64,000 nucleotides of DNA from Moringa oleifera (taxonomy: Eukaryota > Streptophyta > Magnoliopsida > Brassicales > Moringaceae): the NCBI GenBank assembly GCA_021397835.1, contig JAJFZO010000537.1, positions 2,790,001 through 2,854,000 on the forward strand. The letters are read 5' to 3'. Below the pieces are notes generated by a model, which was not told the origin of the DNA, did not search any database, and saw only the letters and a list, made by a program, of their open reading frames with translations. Below, piece after piece: positions 24,002 through 36,119 of the stretch. Both the position numbers and the translations under genes were made by a program. Each line of letters begins with the position of its first letter. The stretch's first letter is position 1.

Positions 24002-26447
24002 ATGTACAACGGGATAGGACTGCAAACCCCCAGAGGGTCTGGGACCAATGGTTACATTCAAAACAACAAGTTCTTTGTCAAGCCTAAAACCAATAAGGTG
24101 GTTGATACCACCAAGGGTTTTGAGCCTGGTCAGGGAACTGCTGGTCTCTCCAAGAAGCCCAACAAGGATATTCTTGAGCATGATCGCAAGCGGCAGATTC
24201 ACCTTAAGCTTGTCATACTTGAAGACAAACTCATTGACCAGGGTTATACTGAAGCTGAGATCACTCAGAAGCTCGAGGAGGCCAGGAAGACTCTGGAAGC
24301 TGCTGCAGCTTCTGAGGAAAGTGGAGGATCCAGCGCCATCAGTGTTGCCTCTGACAATAAGTAATTAATCTGTCTTATCCCCTTGCCCTTTTCTTTTGTT
24401 TGTGTTCGATGTGTTGTAATGCTTGTGTTGCTTTGGTATGATCTGATGCACTGATTAGAACCACTGTTTTGTGGCTGCTTGACTGGTTCCTGATTTCCTG
24501 GTTCATGTGACACTCTTTCTATGTTTTTATTGTTGATGACTACTTCACTTTCTCTACACGAACCACACAATACATCTTATGGCATGCCTGTGAAGCTGAA
24601 CTCGTACTTTTTGGGAGAATTAACTGAGAAAATTTACTTTTGATGGCATGACCAGGGTTTCAGATACACAGACGCACCAGATTGCAGCCAGAAAGGAAAA
24701 GCAAATGGAAACATTCCGAGCTGCACTTGGGATAGATGCACCTGCTCACAATGAACAAATTGATGAAGGGACTGGTGACAGACCAAGAATTAATCGGAAG
24801 AGCAGTCAGGATGATGATACCAAGCATCATGAGAGATGTGAACATGCTTTTTTGGATAGGGAAATCGGATGGAAGAACAAAAGTGCATCAGAAGACCCAA
24901 AAGATGAAAAAAATGATAAAGCAAAGGGGGTCAAAGATATGAAGGATAATAAGAACACATTGAAACAGCATGAATTTGATGAGCAAAGGCCCCACAGGAA
25001 GAAAGGAAGCAGAATTAGAAAACGTATTGATGATTCTTCAGACACAGATAATGGTCAGAAGCATGAAAAAGGTACTCGAAAGAAGCACCCTGGACGTAGA
25101 CCAGGAAGTGAAAGTGAAGATGACTCTGAGACTGATATCAGCAAAAGGAAGGGAAAAACTGCTAAGAGGCATAGTAGATGCAGAAAAGATGATGCTGATG
25201 ATTCCAATTCTGCTGCTGATAGTGATGAGAGCGAGAAACATATGAAGTCAAGCAAGAGATATGACACAAGCGATGATTCTAGTTCTGATGAGGGCTTACT
25301 TAAGCATGGAGCTCAGAAAAGGAAGCAGCAATTGAGATCAAGGAAAAGGCTCAATCCAGAGGATAGTGAATCTGATTCGGACATATTACAAAAACATGAA
25401 AAGAAATTAACAGAGACAAATTGTGGGAGGTATCACACTGATGATAGTGATTCTGGCGCAGATAATGATGGGAAATTAGAAGTGGGTGGCATAAGAAGTG
25501 GAAAGCATGATGCTTATGGTGAAGACTCTGACAAGAGTTACTACAGGAAACGCAGCAAGACGACAGCTGAAAGACAGAAAGCAATTCACCGGAAGCCAGC
25601 TTCTCCAGCTGATGACAGTAATACCAGTAACAGTGATAGTTCTTGTGAGACAATTAGTGATAGTTATTCAGACAGCAGTGACGGTGTCGGGGACAAAAGA
25701 GGTGGACAAAGCAGATTTAGTCCCAAAGAAAAAGGTCTAAAATCAATTGCTGGAAAAAGTGGTGATAGGAGAAGTGATAGGATTCATGATGATGATGATA
25801 GATTTGGCACACTGAGAAAATCAGAGAACAAACAATATAATAGGGATCCTGTTGGCAGGTCTAGTGGAAGTCTAGACATGATGAGAAACAAGAGTAAGGT
25901 TGATGATCTGAGAAGAAACGAGCAGACAGGATCAAAGTCAGGAAGCTCCAATGCAGCAAAAAAGTTAGAACACAGCAGGGGCCCATTGAAAGATGCTAAA
26001 TATGGCTATGATTTGAAAGTTGGAGCTTTTGATTGCAGAGGAGATGATCATTCTATGTCTGTTAGATCTTTAGGAGGGTGTGATGATGGTAATGTTAGAC
26101 ATGGAGGTAGAATATGTGGTGAGGATAAAGAACAGCAATGTGAAACCAAGTGGAGTCATTGGTCTCATGAAGACCACAGGGGTGGAAGCAGGCATGGCGA
26201 GGATGAGGTGGAGCATAGAGGGAGGAAGCACAGGAGGGATGAGGAGGACTATCAGTATAGAAGGCATGGCATAGAAGATGCAGAGCGGCGGGGAAGTCGA
26301 AGGCATGGAAGAGGGGATGAAGCAGAGAGAGGTGGAAGAGACAGACAAGCAGAATACTCAAAGAAAGCTAGATATGAACATTCTGGATCGAAGGAGAGGA
26401 AAGCATGTCAAAAGCACAGACGTGATGATGACAGGGATAGGCATTGA
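24002..26447 (+). CDS. CWC21: CWC21/SRRM2-like spliceosome protein
   Basis: Two exons, 24002-24360 and 24656-26447, join in frame through a GT-AG intron of 295 bp and give 716 residues. The start [18 protein letters not shown] is the conserved N-terminus of plant and yeast Cwc21 relatives. The cwf21 helix (about 55-100) contains [20 protein letters not shown] and QGYTEAEI. Directly across the junction the reading is [18 protein letters not shown], which is also conserved and confirms the splice. The remaining 550 residues are low-complexity, rich in Lys/Arg/Asp/Ser/His, with SDSD-type clusters and an RHG/RRHGR tail ending DRDRH. In yeast, Cwc21 contacts Prp8 and Snu114 near the spliceosome active site; SRRM2 is the human relative. 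The plant role is inferred from the N-terminal domain. The gene looks intact. Confidence 0.93.
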
Positions 26448-27235
26448 CTGTTCATATTTTAGCCCGGACTTGGATTTCAAGTATTTCTGGTGAGATATCA
26501 GTGTATCAATTTTCTTTTTGCTTTCATTCTTCTGGTTGATTTATTTGTCCTGCTGTATTTTTCTAATCTGCAATTGGTTTATCTCAGAATTTCTTGGAAC
26601 AGAGCACATTGTCTGGGAATCAAAATGGAATTTACTGGAGAAGTCAGAACTCACCTGGAGTTACCTTTGACTGACTTGGCTCTGCGCAAGATAGAGTTAT
26701 GCCCCAGCACATTGTAAGAGCGTTTTAAATGTTGTATTAGTTGCGCACCTGATTATGTTATCTTTTTCTTGATCAAATTTAGAGCCTAAATGGTTAGTTC
26801 TGATGTGGGAGTAGTTTCTGGTTGTCATATATTTTTTGAATAGTTACATTATCCGTAGTTAAATACCAGGGTAAATTGTGTCTATGCTTTGGATCTAATG
26901 CTTGCACGATCTTGTTGGCTTTTAGTAGTCAGTAATGAAACTGGAATATCAATTCTATGTTGAGCTTGAATTTGAGTGAAAAAAACCTTTTGCTAATGCA
27001 GTATTTTCTTGAAATTAAATTTCACTTTCACTGGAAGCAGATGCAGTATTTGCTGATGCAGGAAAGTTAGCTCATGGAGGAGCTTTGACCCTAGGTATTT
27101 TCTTTATTGAGGTTTTGGGGTGATTTAACAAGAGTGATGGCCTTAGTCCTCCCTTGAACTAAGCCGCATGTACCCTGTGGATGTGGCCCTGCACTAGCAG
27201 CCGCACTTTGATAGGCAAGAAGCTTATGTAGAAAG
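26448..27235 (+). other. 3' UTR and flank of the CWC21-like gene
   Basis: No further conserved coding sequence follows the stop. T-rich stretches and AATAAA-like words are consistent with a 3' UTR of a few hundred bases. Nearly the whole stretch to about 27190 recurs in diverged form at 29597 to about 30345. Confidence 0.55.
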
Positions 27236-27239
27236 CTGA

Positions 27240-27412
27240 GACAAATAAATGTGTCCATTGGGTTTTGGCTGCAGGGAACATAACACATACATAATTGGAT
27301 TTAGATGCTGCGGCAAATAAAGGTATCCATTGGGTTCTGTCTGCAGGGAACTTAAATCCATTGGGTTCTGTCTGCATGGAACTTAAACGTACACATAATT
27401 GGATTTAGACAA
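27240..27412 (+). repeat. short tandem duplication downstream of CWC21
   Basis: The word TCCATTGGGTT followed by CTGCAGGGAAC or CTGCATGGAAC occurs three times (near 27255, 27329 and 27358). ATAATTGGATTTAGA occurs twice (27291 and 27396). The pattern is a roughly 70-bp duplication with a further 30-bp internal one. Confidence 0.75.
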
Positions 27413-27419
27413 ACTTCTA

Positions 27420-28837
27420 AATGGTTATTTTCAAATAGGAAGGCAAACAGAAATTTGGATTGATTAGACTTTCTGCATATATACGGCAACAATCAAATAG
27501 AGGTACAACATAATGTCCATTTCATCAAGCCATCCAAGACATTCTAGGTGACTAAACTTGCAACAAAGTAAGCTTTTCATTAAAACCTTTATTGCTGCCA
27601 ATGCCAGGGACCCACCCTGAGCTTCCCGCTTGCTTACCTACAAAGACAAGTTTGCTCTGCAGCAAAAGAAGTGGCCACCTGAATGTCGAAGCAGCCAGCT
27701 CTAAGTGACAGAACAAGCATGCTAAAATGTGAAGTTTAAAGAAAATAATACTGAAACCTACTTTTATGAGAGAAGCAACTATTGTGCTTTGGTAATAGTG
27801 AAGAGATTTAATACTCTACTTGCAATTGCGAGGTAGGGACCTTATGGCTAATTTTGACGTTGCTCATAAGGTCATTTCTCATAATCTTGCAATAGTTGCT
27901 GCAGAAGCAACAGTACAAGCTTATCCACCAGATTTTGCATCATTCTGTTCACCACACTCCCACTGTTTAATTCAGGTGTATGCAATAACTCCAGCAAGAA
28001 TATCGGAACATGAATGCGTTTAGTTATTCAGTGAGCGCAATGACAAGAAGAGGGAGCTAGCATGAAATGCCAGGGAATCAGTGCCTCATTCATAACAAAT
28101 TGCTAGAAGCAATAGTCAACAATATAGAATAGCCTTTTACCTGCAAATCCAACCCAGGAAGGCCTGACACCCGTGCATGTGTGTTCACAAAAATGTGACA
28201 GGAAGGTTACCTCCATATGGATGGGATTTTAACCAAGGCCCATTCAATTCACAGCTTAGATCAAAACAGAGATAACATGTTCCACAAGATTAGAGGATGC
28301 AGTATATCAGGTAAGCACCAAGTTATTCTATATCTTGAATCATATGTATCGTGCAAGTGCGAATATGTATGCACATATCACGAAAGATTCATATGAGAAA
28401 ATTGAATTCCCAAACAGAAGACGGCTTACATATTTCCTGGGCCCTTAACTGCAGATATCGGCAGCAATGTAAATGGCCTTGTGCAAACCTGCATACAAGG
28501 GAGGACATAATTTATGTCATAGCACCCCTATTTAGCCACAATTTTGATGATTACGTGACTAATTAAAGCAAAATTTTGGGGAAGAGATGGAAGAATTAAG
28601 AGCAGAAAAATATAAATATATTAAAATAATTAATTGCCAGGATGCTTACAGGTGAAATTTAAGAGAAAAGAAATGTTCCTCCTAGATATTTACTTGTGGG
28701 AATCTAGCCACAGACATCGCTCCGAGTAGCCTTAATTCCAGGAATATCTGCTTTTAAGTAACCAATTCGAAAGATTATTTGGTAAAGTTAACAAGAGGTA
28801 CACATTACACATTTTAACTGTTTCCAACGCTTTGTTA
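27420..28837. other. intergenic DNA, no gene recognised
   Basis: Moderate base composition and a few short open frames, none resembling a family. No tRNA, microRNA or transposon structure that I recognise. It separates the CWC21-like gene from its broken partial copy. Confidence 0.45.
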
Positions 28838-29596
28838 GGGACAGTGCAAAAAAGGTGGACAAAGCAGATTTGGTCCCCAAGAAAAAGATATAAAATCAAG
28901 TGCTGGAAAAAGTGGTGATGGGAGAAGTGATAGGATTCACGATGATGATAATAGATTTGGCACAATGAGAAAATCAGAGAACAAACGATATAATAGCGAT
29001 CCTGTTGGCAGGTCTGGTTGAAGTCTAGACATGATGAGAAACAGGAGTAATGTTGATGATCTGAGTAGAAACGAGCAGCTAGAATCTAAGTCAAGAAGCT
29101 CCAGTGTAGGGAAAAGTTTAGAACACAAGATGGACCATTTGAAAGATGCTAAATGTGGCTACGATTTGAATGAATCTTGGAGCCTCTCGAGATGATCATT
29201 CTGTGTCAGTTAGATCTTTAGGATGGTGTGATGATGATAATGTTGGACATGATGGGAGAACATAAGGTAAGGATAACGAACAACAATGTAAAACTAAGAG
29301 TATTTGGGCCTATGAAGACTACAGGTGTGGAAGAAGAAGACATGGCAAGGATGAAGAGGAGCGTGAAGGAAAGAAGCACAGAAGAGATGAGGAGAACTAT
29401 AATTATAGAAGGTATGGCAAAGAAGATGAAGACCAACAAAGAAGTCGAAGGCATTGGATAGGGCAGGAAGAAAGGAGAGGTGGTGAAGGCTATGGGAGAG
29501 ACAGAAGCACAATACTCAAAGAAAGCTAGATGTGAAGATGCTGGGTCGATGGATAGGAAAGCAAATGGAAAGCACAGACGAGATGATGACACATAG
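28838..29596 (+). pseudogene. truncated, broken copy of the CWC21-like gene
   Basis: It aligns with the gene from about 25689 (GGTGGACAAAGCAGATTT) to its stop, that is, only the C-terminal low-complexity third. It keeps [14 protein letters not shown] and MRKSENKRYNSDPVGRS but has a nonsense change turning a Gly codon (GGA) into TGA near 29018. It also has a frameshift near 29170 and several more shifts afterwards. The N-terminal cwf21 region is absent. The copy continues into the duplicated 3' flank, which shows a DNA-level duplication and not a retrocopy. Confidence 0.9.
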
Positions 29597-30345
29597 GAAA
29601 TTACTGTTCATATTTTGACTCTGCTACTGGGATTTGAAGTATTGCTGGTGAAATATGCAGGTATTGGTTCTTTTCTGTTCTTGCATTCTCCTGGTTGATT
29701 TACTTTTCCAGCTGTATTTTCCTATGGAATTTATTTGTTTCTGAGTTTATTGGAGGCAGATTGCCCGTGAAGCAAAATGAAATGTACTGGACAGCTCAGA
29801 CCTCACCTGAAGTGCTTTTGACTGACTTGATCGTTTCCTATATGAATAGTTGAAGGTGGTAATCTAAATGTAGTGGATGAAATGCTTTTCTACAACATTG
29901 TGTTTTCTCTGCAGCACTTTGTAAGAGTGTTCTTCATGTGGAGTAACACCTAATTATGTTTTCTTTTTCTTGATCAAATCTAGAGCCTACATGGTTAATT
30001 CTGATGCGGGGAAAAGTTTTGGTCATCTGTTTAGAGTGTAGCTGCATTCTCAATAGATAGGATGAGGATAAGCTTTGTATATGCTAGCGGTCCAATGGTT
30101 CTACCGTCTTGCGGGTTTAGTAGTTGGTAATGAAATAGGAATATCAAATTCTATGTTGAGCTTCAATTGGAGTGAACAAACCTTTTGCCAATGCGTTTTT
30201 TTTTTTTTTTGAAATTAAGTTTCACTTCCACTCAGAAATAAAGGGTACTGTGAAGTTGGGTCATCGAGCCAGTTATTTCCTTTATTGAGGTTTTGGGGTG
30301 TGTTAGACAGAGTGAGGGTCTTGATCCAGCTTTCAACTGAGCCAT
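29597..30345 (+). repeat. duplicated 3' flank of the CWC21-like gene
   Basis: Shared wording with 26448 to about 27190 includes TTCTATGTTGAGCTT, CCTTTTGC(T/C)AATGC and TTTATTGAGGTTTTGGGGTG, in the same order and spacing apart from indels. It belongs to the same segmental duplication as the pseudogene before it. Confidence 0.85.
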
Positions 30346-30494
30346 ACGTGCCCTGCATCCATAGATGCTTCATTTTGAAAGACACAAAGTGCATCTGGAA
30401 GTGTATAAGAAATACGTGTGACAATTAGGTTTTCTCTTCAAAAGGAGATGAGCAAACCTGTCCTTCGAAAATGGTAAAGAGGTAAAATTGTTTA
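29885..30494 (+). repeat. tandem duplication, copy 1 (610 bp)
   Basis: It is immediately followed, without spacer, by copy 2. Both begin CTTTTCTACAACATTGTG and end GAGGTAAAATTGTTTA. It lies wholly within the duplicated 3' flank and adjacent sequence. Confidence 0.95.
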
Positions 30495-31112
30495 CTTTTC
30501 TACAACATTGTGAGTTTTCTTCTGCAGCACTTTGTAAGAGCTGTTCTTCATGTGGAGTAACACCTAATTATGTTTTCTTTTTCTTGATCATAATCTAGAG
30601 CCTACATGGTTAATTCTGATGCGGGGAAAAGTTTTGGTCATCTGTTTAGAGTGTAGCTGCATTCTCAATAGATAGGATGAGGATAAGCTTTGTAATATGC
30701 TAGCGGTCCAATGGTTCTACCGTCTTGCGGGTTTAGATAGTTGGTAATGAAATCAGGAATATCAAATTCTATGTTGAGCTTCAATTGGAGTGAACAAACC
30801 TTTTGCCAATGCGTTTTTTTTTTTTTTTGAAATTAAGTTTCACTTCCACTCAGAAATAAAGGGTACTGTGAAGTTGGGTCATCGAGCCAGTTATTTCCTT
30901 TATTGAGGTTTTGGGGTGTGTTAGACAGAGTGAGGGTCTTGATCCAGCTTTCAACTGAGCCATACGTGCCCTGCATCCATAGATGCTTCATTTTGAAAGA
31001 CACAAAGTGCATCTGGAAGTGTATAAGAAATACGTGTGACAATTAGGTTTTCTCTTCAAAAGGAGATGAGCAAACCTGTCCTTCGAAAATGGTAAAGAGG
31101 TAAAATTGTTTA
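30495..31112 (+). repeat. tandem duplication, copy 2 (618 bp)
   Basis: It matches copy 1 base for base except for eight extra bases (for example GATCATAATC against GATCAAATC, TTTAGATAG against TTTAGTAG, AAATCAGG against AAATAGG). I saw no substitution. The 69-residue minus-strand open frames in the two copies are identical shadows. Confidence 0.95.
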
Positions 31113-31639
31113 ATTACAATTGTAAGGTCAGAGATCTTATTGACATGGTAAAGCTAAATTATGCAGCAGAAAAGTTCATTTTTCTAAATGAGTTCATTGA
31201 TTCATTCAAGTGAAGTTTAAATAAACTATGAAGAAAGAAGCTTTGGGATAAAGTAATTCTTATTTGTGTTCAAATTTGGATGCTTTATAATTAAAGTTCT
31301 TTTCATTTATAGTGAAAAGAACCATCAATAATTTAGATATGTATATTTGACATCAATTTAATCGTTTAAAATCGTACCATCATATCTTTTATATCTTTAA
31401 GACATTAGATGAGATTTCTCAAATATTATGAAAATTATGTATTTTTATTACAAAAAAATTATATATTATTATGAAAAAGAAAATATCTCCCATATAAAAT
31501 GGAAAGTATACCTCTAATAAGATCTAGTTATTTATAACGAGATCTCCACTCCTTATTATAGTTTGATTTTTATGGTTCTTATTAATGCAATAAGTCACTT
31601 GAAATAAAACCTCTAAAGTGGACCAACTTGGACGAAGTA
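31113..31639. other. AT-rich intergenic DNA
   Basis: No gene or repeat structure recognised between the duplication and the next gypsy element. Confidence 0.5.
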
Positions 31640-31679
31640 TGACATTCTCCCCTGTTTAAGTTTGTGATGCTCTCATCGT

Positions 31680-31830
31680 GTCTCCCTTTTTAACTTGCGA
31701 ACATGTTTTTGGAGTTGCCATAGGGGGTCTTCATTTTCTGAATTGGCTTTACTCTATGGTAGATCCTTCCACTTAACTAGATATTGTAGGTAGTTCGACA
31801 CCCACATTTGTGAATAAGCTGATTCGCAAT
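31680..31830 (-). pseudogene. chromodomain remnant
   Basis: Minus-strand reading gives YLQYLVKWKDLP followed by a stop and a Glu-rich stretch that aligns with the usual E.SWE region. It lies after the integrase, as in chromoviruses. Confidence 0.6.
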
Positions 31831-32149
31831 AATGTAATCAAGTTTCTTATCAAACGAGGTGACAACTATCATCGGTGCTTTTTTGAGTTCCCTTAAGCAG
31901 GATTTTCCTTGTCTTCATTGTGGGTTCAATATGCTTACATGGAAGACAAAATGTATCTTCAGTTTAGAAGGCAGTTGCAGCTGATACAATACCTAACCAA
32001 CTTTTTTAATGATGGGAAACAATTGTTCGTACTTGTTGATGAACCTTTTATGCATTTTCTTAAAAGTCATAAATTATTGGGGATGCAGTTTTACCGAGAC
32101 TAAATTTCCCACATCAAACTTACTAGTCCCTTCTTCTTATCGGCCGACT

Positions 32150-32885
32150 TCTTCATCCGTTTTAAGGCCTTGTGGAGGTAGGTTCTTGTGATTTTCGTAT
32201 GCTTATGCTAAGACTTGGCCAGTTTGAAAGCAGTCAAGCTCTTTTTTGTATAGTTTGTGGTGAGGACATGTCAAATCATAGGCTATTGGCCCATGGTCAC
32301 TTCAAATGGATTGTTGGAAGATTCACTCATCTATAAATTATAGAAGAATGGGCCATATCAAACAACTTGGCCCAATCTCACTGGTTGGAGCTCTTATAAT
32401 GCTATAAGTAGAATTCTAACAAGGCATTTATGTGCTCTATTTGCTCATCCTTCTGAGGATGGAAGCTTGGTGAGAAATCCAAGTCTAATCCCAACATCTT
32501 GAAAAGCTCTATCTAAAATCTTTTAGTGAAGCGAGGATCGCGATCACTAATGATGATGGAAGGTATCCCCTATAACTTAACCATAAGCAGCACAAATAAT
32601 CTGGTTACATCTTTTGCAATCACATCTAAGTAAGCAAGGATAAAGTAGTATACTTGTCGAATCAATTGATTAGCACAATGGTTCACAAACCTTTTCAACT
32701 TAGGTATGCAAATGATGAAGTCCATGGACACTTCCCCATGGTTTCTCTAAAATGGGTTGTTGCTCCAATTGTCTTCCAAGTGTATGCTGCTCTATCTTAT
32801 TTTGTTGACACACCAATTAGGTTCGTACATAATAATGCAACTCATCCTTTATTTGTAGTAAATAAGTAAAGGAAAGAAGTGTCTA
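32150..32885 (-). pseudogene. integrase remnant of the minus-strand gypsy
   Basis: Minus-strand frames read QPILEKPWGSV (about 32750), DVTRLFVLLMVKL, GIPSIIISDRDPRFTKRF (about 32530), IELFKMLGLDLDFSPSFHPQ and IEHINALLEFYL, followed by DWAKLFDMAHSS. This is the gypsy integrase core. The catalytic Asp of SDRDPRF is present; the DGQTE block reads with changes. Confidence 0.8.
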
Positions 32886-32888
32886 GTA

Positions 32889-33725
32889 TGTTACCTTATG
32901 GTCTTCCATAGTTAAACATGAAGACTAGTTTTGATGAAAACAAATGGTCTCAAAGGACTAACGGTTTGAGTAAGTGGTGCAATGCTTAAAGATAAAAGGA
33001 CTTGAAGAACTCATTATTCAAACGTTATAGCCTTTGGAACAAAAAGGATAATAAAGACCAAGTAGACTAGTTTCATAAGTTCTAAGATAACTAACTTGTA
33101 AATCTCTTAGCTTAGATAGTCCATAAAAAATCATAGGACATACGTGACATAAAAATGTTTTAAACAAAAAGAATCATTTACTTTAAAGTGGTTTTTTGAT
33201 TTTTGTTGATTCTTTAGACTTAGAAGAAACTGTAAATTCAAAATGCGAAAAGTTGGACACTTAAAGCGCACACAAAAAGAACAAACAACAGTGCTATTGT
33301 GGTACCACCTGTAAGAAGTATAGGGGCATCTTGCCAGATACTGACTAGCTTGGTATCACTGTCGATAGAGTACACTATCATCGTAGATAAGGTGCGATAG
33401 CATTGTGGATAGGGTGCGGTACCATCACAGATAGGGCGTGGTACCACCGTGCCATGAGACCAATGGATTGCTCTAGTGAGAAACGTTGTGGCACCTTGCC
33501 GATTGGATCTGAAATTTAAAATTCTCTCTTTTTTTGTTTAACGAATCTATTTTTTAAATGAGTATAAAAGGGTATCAAGTTCTTTTGAACTTTTCTCTTC
33601 CTTGATTATCAAGTTCATTTATATCTATTAAGCATAAAGGTTTTAAGATCTAGAGCTTTAAGTTGTAATCATCCACTCTTAAAGAGAGAAAGTTTCTCAT
33701 GCCATCTTATGTTCGTCTACTTTGC
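32889..33725 (+). repeat. left LTR of the SIRE-type element
   Basis: It begins with TG, shares GAAGACTAGTTTTGATGA and GTTTGAGTAAG with the right LTR fragment, and contains a run of related GGTACCA / GATAGGGTGCG words (33295-33450). The 3' limit is approximate because the internal deletion removed the primer site. Confidence 0.65.
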
Positions 33726-33739
33726 AAGGATTAGGGTAT

Positions 33740-35635
33740 TAAGATGAGGGGATTCAAGACCAACTTAGGAATTTTCTTAGGATACATCTAGTAAGGCCTA
33801 TGGGATATACAATAAAAGGTGTACGATTATTAAGGAAATGGTGCATATTGTATTTGATGAAGTACCAAAAATAGAATTAGAAAAATAAGTTGAAGATGAA
33901 TCCACAGACATCATCAAGGAAGTAGAAAAACTAGAAATTTCTAAGGAGATAAGAGGAGGTGATATAGGAAGAACCATTATGATTAGAGAAGATACTTCCA
34001 ATGATATTGATCATGGCCTACCTAGGGAATAAAAAGTAGTTAGAGATCATCCTATAGAATAAATCATAAGAAATCCATCTTAAGGGAGAAGGACTAAGGC
34101 ATCCTATAAGGAAACATGTGGCAACATAGCATTTGTATCTCAAATAAAGCCTAAGAACATTAGGGAGGCCAAAGTGGATGAATTTTAGATGATGGTTATG
34201 CAAGAGGAACTAAACCAATTTGAGATGAATCAAGTTTGACAATTAGTTCCTAAGCCTAGTAACTAATCAATAATCAATAGTAAATAGGTATTTAGGAATA
34301 AAGTTGATGAAAAAGGTCACATTATGAAAAATTAAGTAAGATTAGTGGCACAAGAGTGTAACTAAAAAGAAGGGATTGACTATGAGGAAACGTTTGCTCC
34401 TGTAGCTAGATTAGAAAGCATTAAAATGCTTTATGCCTTTACCTCTCATATGGATTTCAAAATTTTCAAATAGACGTGAGAAACGCTTCCCTCAATGGAT
34501 ATATCATGGAAGAAGTTTATGTTTAGCAATTTCTTGAGTTCAAAAGTCATGAGTTTCCTTATTATTTGTTCAAACTTAAGAAAGTATTGTATGATTTGAA
34601 ACAAGTTCTTAAAGCCTGGTATGATAGAGTATATAACTTTTTTATATCCAAGATATTTGAGATGGGTGAGATAGACAACACTTTTTATTTATTAAAAAAA
34701 TGAAAAAAATACTTACTTTAAGTGCAAATATATGTAGATGATATAATCTTTGGTGCCACTAAAGTAAGACTGTGGAATGAATTCCTTAAATGCATGCAAG
34801 AAGAATTTGAAATAAGTGTGAGAAGTGAGCTTAATTTTTTTCTTAGCTTGAAAATCAAACAACTAGAAAATGAAATCTATGTTAACCAAAGCAAATACAC
34901 TAAAGACCCATTTAAATGTTTTAGTATGCATGAGGAACAGATTATGGAATTTCGACACGGATATGGAAACCACTCTATACAAAGGAATGATTATGTCACT
35001 GTTGTATTTAACAACAAGTAAACTTGATATTTTGTTTCATGTGTGCTTGATACCAAGCTAGCCCCAAAGAATGTCATCACAAGGCAGTGAAAAAAAATAC
35101 TTAGATACCTTATAGGAACCACAGATTTGGGGTTATGGTATCCCAAATGTACTAGTTTTGATTTAATTAGTTATTCAGATGCAAATTACGTCGATTACAT
35201 AGTAAATCACAATAGCATGAGTGAAACTTGTCATTTTCTAGGGTCAACTTAGTATCTTAGTTTAGTCAAAAGCAAAACTCAATTAGTTTGTCCACTGTTG
35301 AAGCCAAGTATATTGCTGCTACATGTAGTTGTACACAAACTTTATGGATAAAGCAAACCTTAGAAGATTATGGATTAGAATATAATAGTGTACCTATTAG
35401 TTATGATAACACTAGTGCCATTAACATCTCTAAAAATCTAATTTAGTATTCATGCATTAAGATTAGAAATCACTTCTTGTGTAGCTATGTTTAAAAGAGG
35501 GATATGGTTTTAGAATTCCTAGCCACCAAGAATATATTGACATATATTTTTATAAAATCACTACGAAAAGAGAGATTAGTAAAAATTAAAAGTGAATTAG
35601 GAATGAGATCATTAAAAAAACTCAGGAACTAATTT
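33740..35635 (+). pseudogene. copia RT and RNase H remnant
   Basis: Interrupted plus-strand frames start in the integrase end (FLGY..SSKAYGIYNKR, VHIVFDE). They pass DHPIEXIIRNPSXGRRTKAS and reach the RT: EELNQFEMNQV, RLVAQECN, GIDYEETFAPVARLESIKML. The catalytic motif YVDD is intact at 34731-34742 in an open frame with LNFFLSLKIKQLENEIYVNQ. YKGMIMSLLYLTTSKLDILF and RNase H (STVEAKYIAATCSC-like, 35287-35330) follow. Stops and shifts are frequent. Confidence 0.88.
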
Positions 35636-36119
35636 GTATCATGTAGATAAGTTTATCAACTTGTTTAATGCTAAGTTTTATGTAACTAGTTTGATGTCTC
35701 TTTGAATTTTAAAAGTTGATTAAAGTGATAGTTGTGATTTATCAAAGTGATTTAAAAAAAAAAACTAATTTAATGAACAATGTTGCTTGTGACACTTAAA
35801 AAATTGGTAAAAATTAAAAGGGGACAAAAAGAGGGAAGGCACAAAATAAGGTGTTATAGGGTCTCCATCCCACATTACTATTGCAGGTGAAGAAGCCTAG
35901 TGCAATAACATTGCATAGGCAAAATCGCGTTGTCGAGCATTTAAATACCCATTACCCATTTTCCCTTAAATCTCAATATGAAGTTCTCTCTCTCTTTATT
36001 CTAGCCTCTATTCCTAGAGCTAAACCTAATTATCCCTAATTTCACTTACATTCATTAAATCCCAGCTTGATTTAAGGCTTATTAGCCAAATCCTTAAGCT
36101 AGAATTTCATAACCTCGCT

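Noticed and set aside
23694..24017. A 107-codon plus-strand frame upstream of the CWC21-like start
   Set aside because: It overlaps the leader, has no family similarity, and the conserved N-terminus begins at 24002 in another frame.
25038..25653. Several minus-strand and alternate-frame open frames across the CWC21-like exon 2
   Set aside because: They are shadows of the low-complexity, repeat-codon coding sequence on the plus strand and match no family.
30215..31042. Two identical 69-residue minus-strand open frames
   Set aside because: They are identical because they lie in the tandem duplication. The sequence is the 3' flank of the CWC21-like gene, not coding.
31909..32869. Plus-strand open frames in the gypsy integrase region
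   Set aside because: The minus strand gives a clear integrase reading, so these are shadows.
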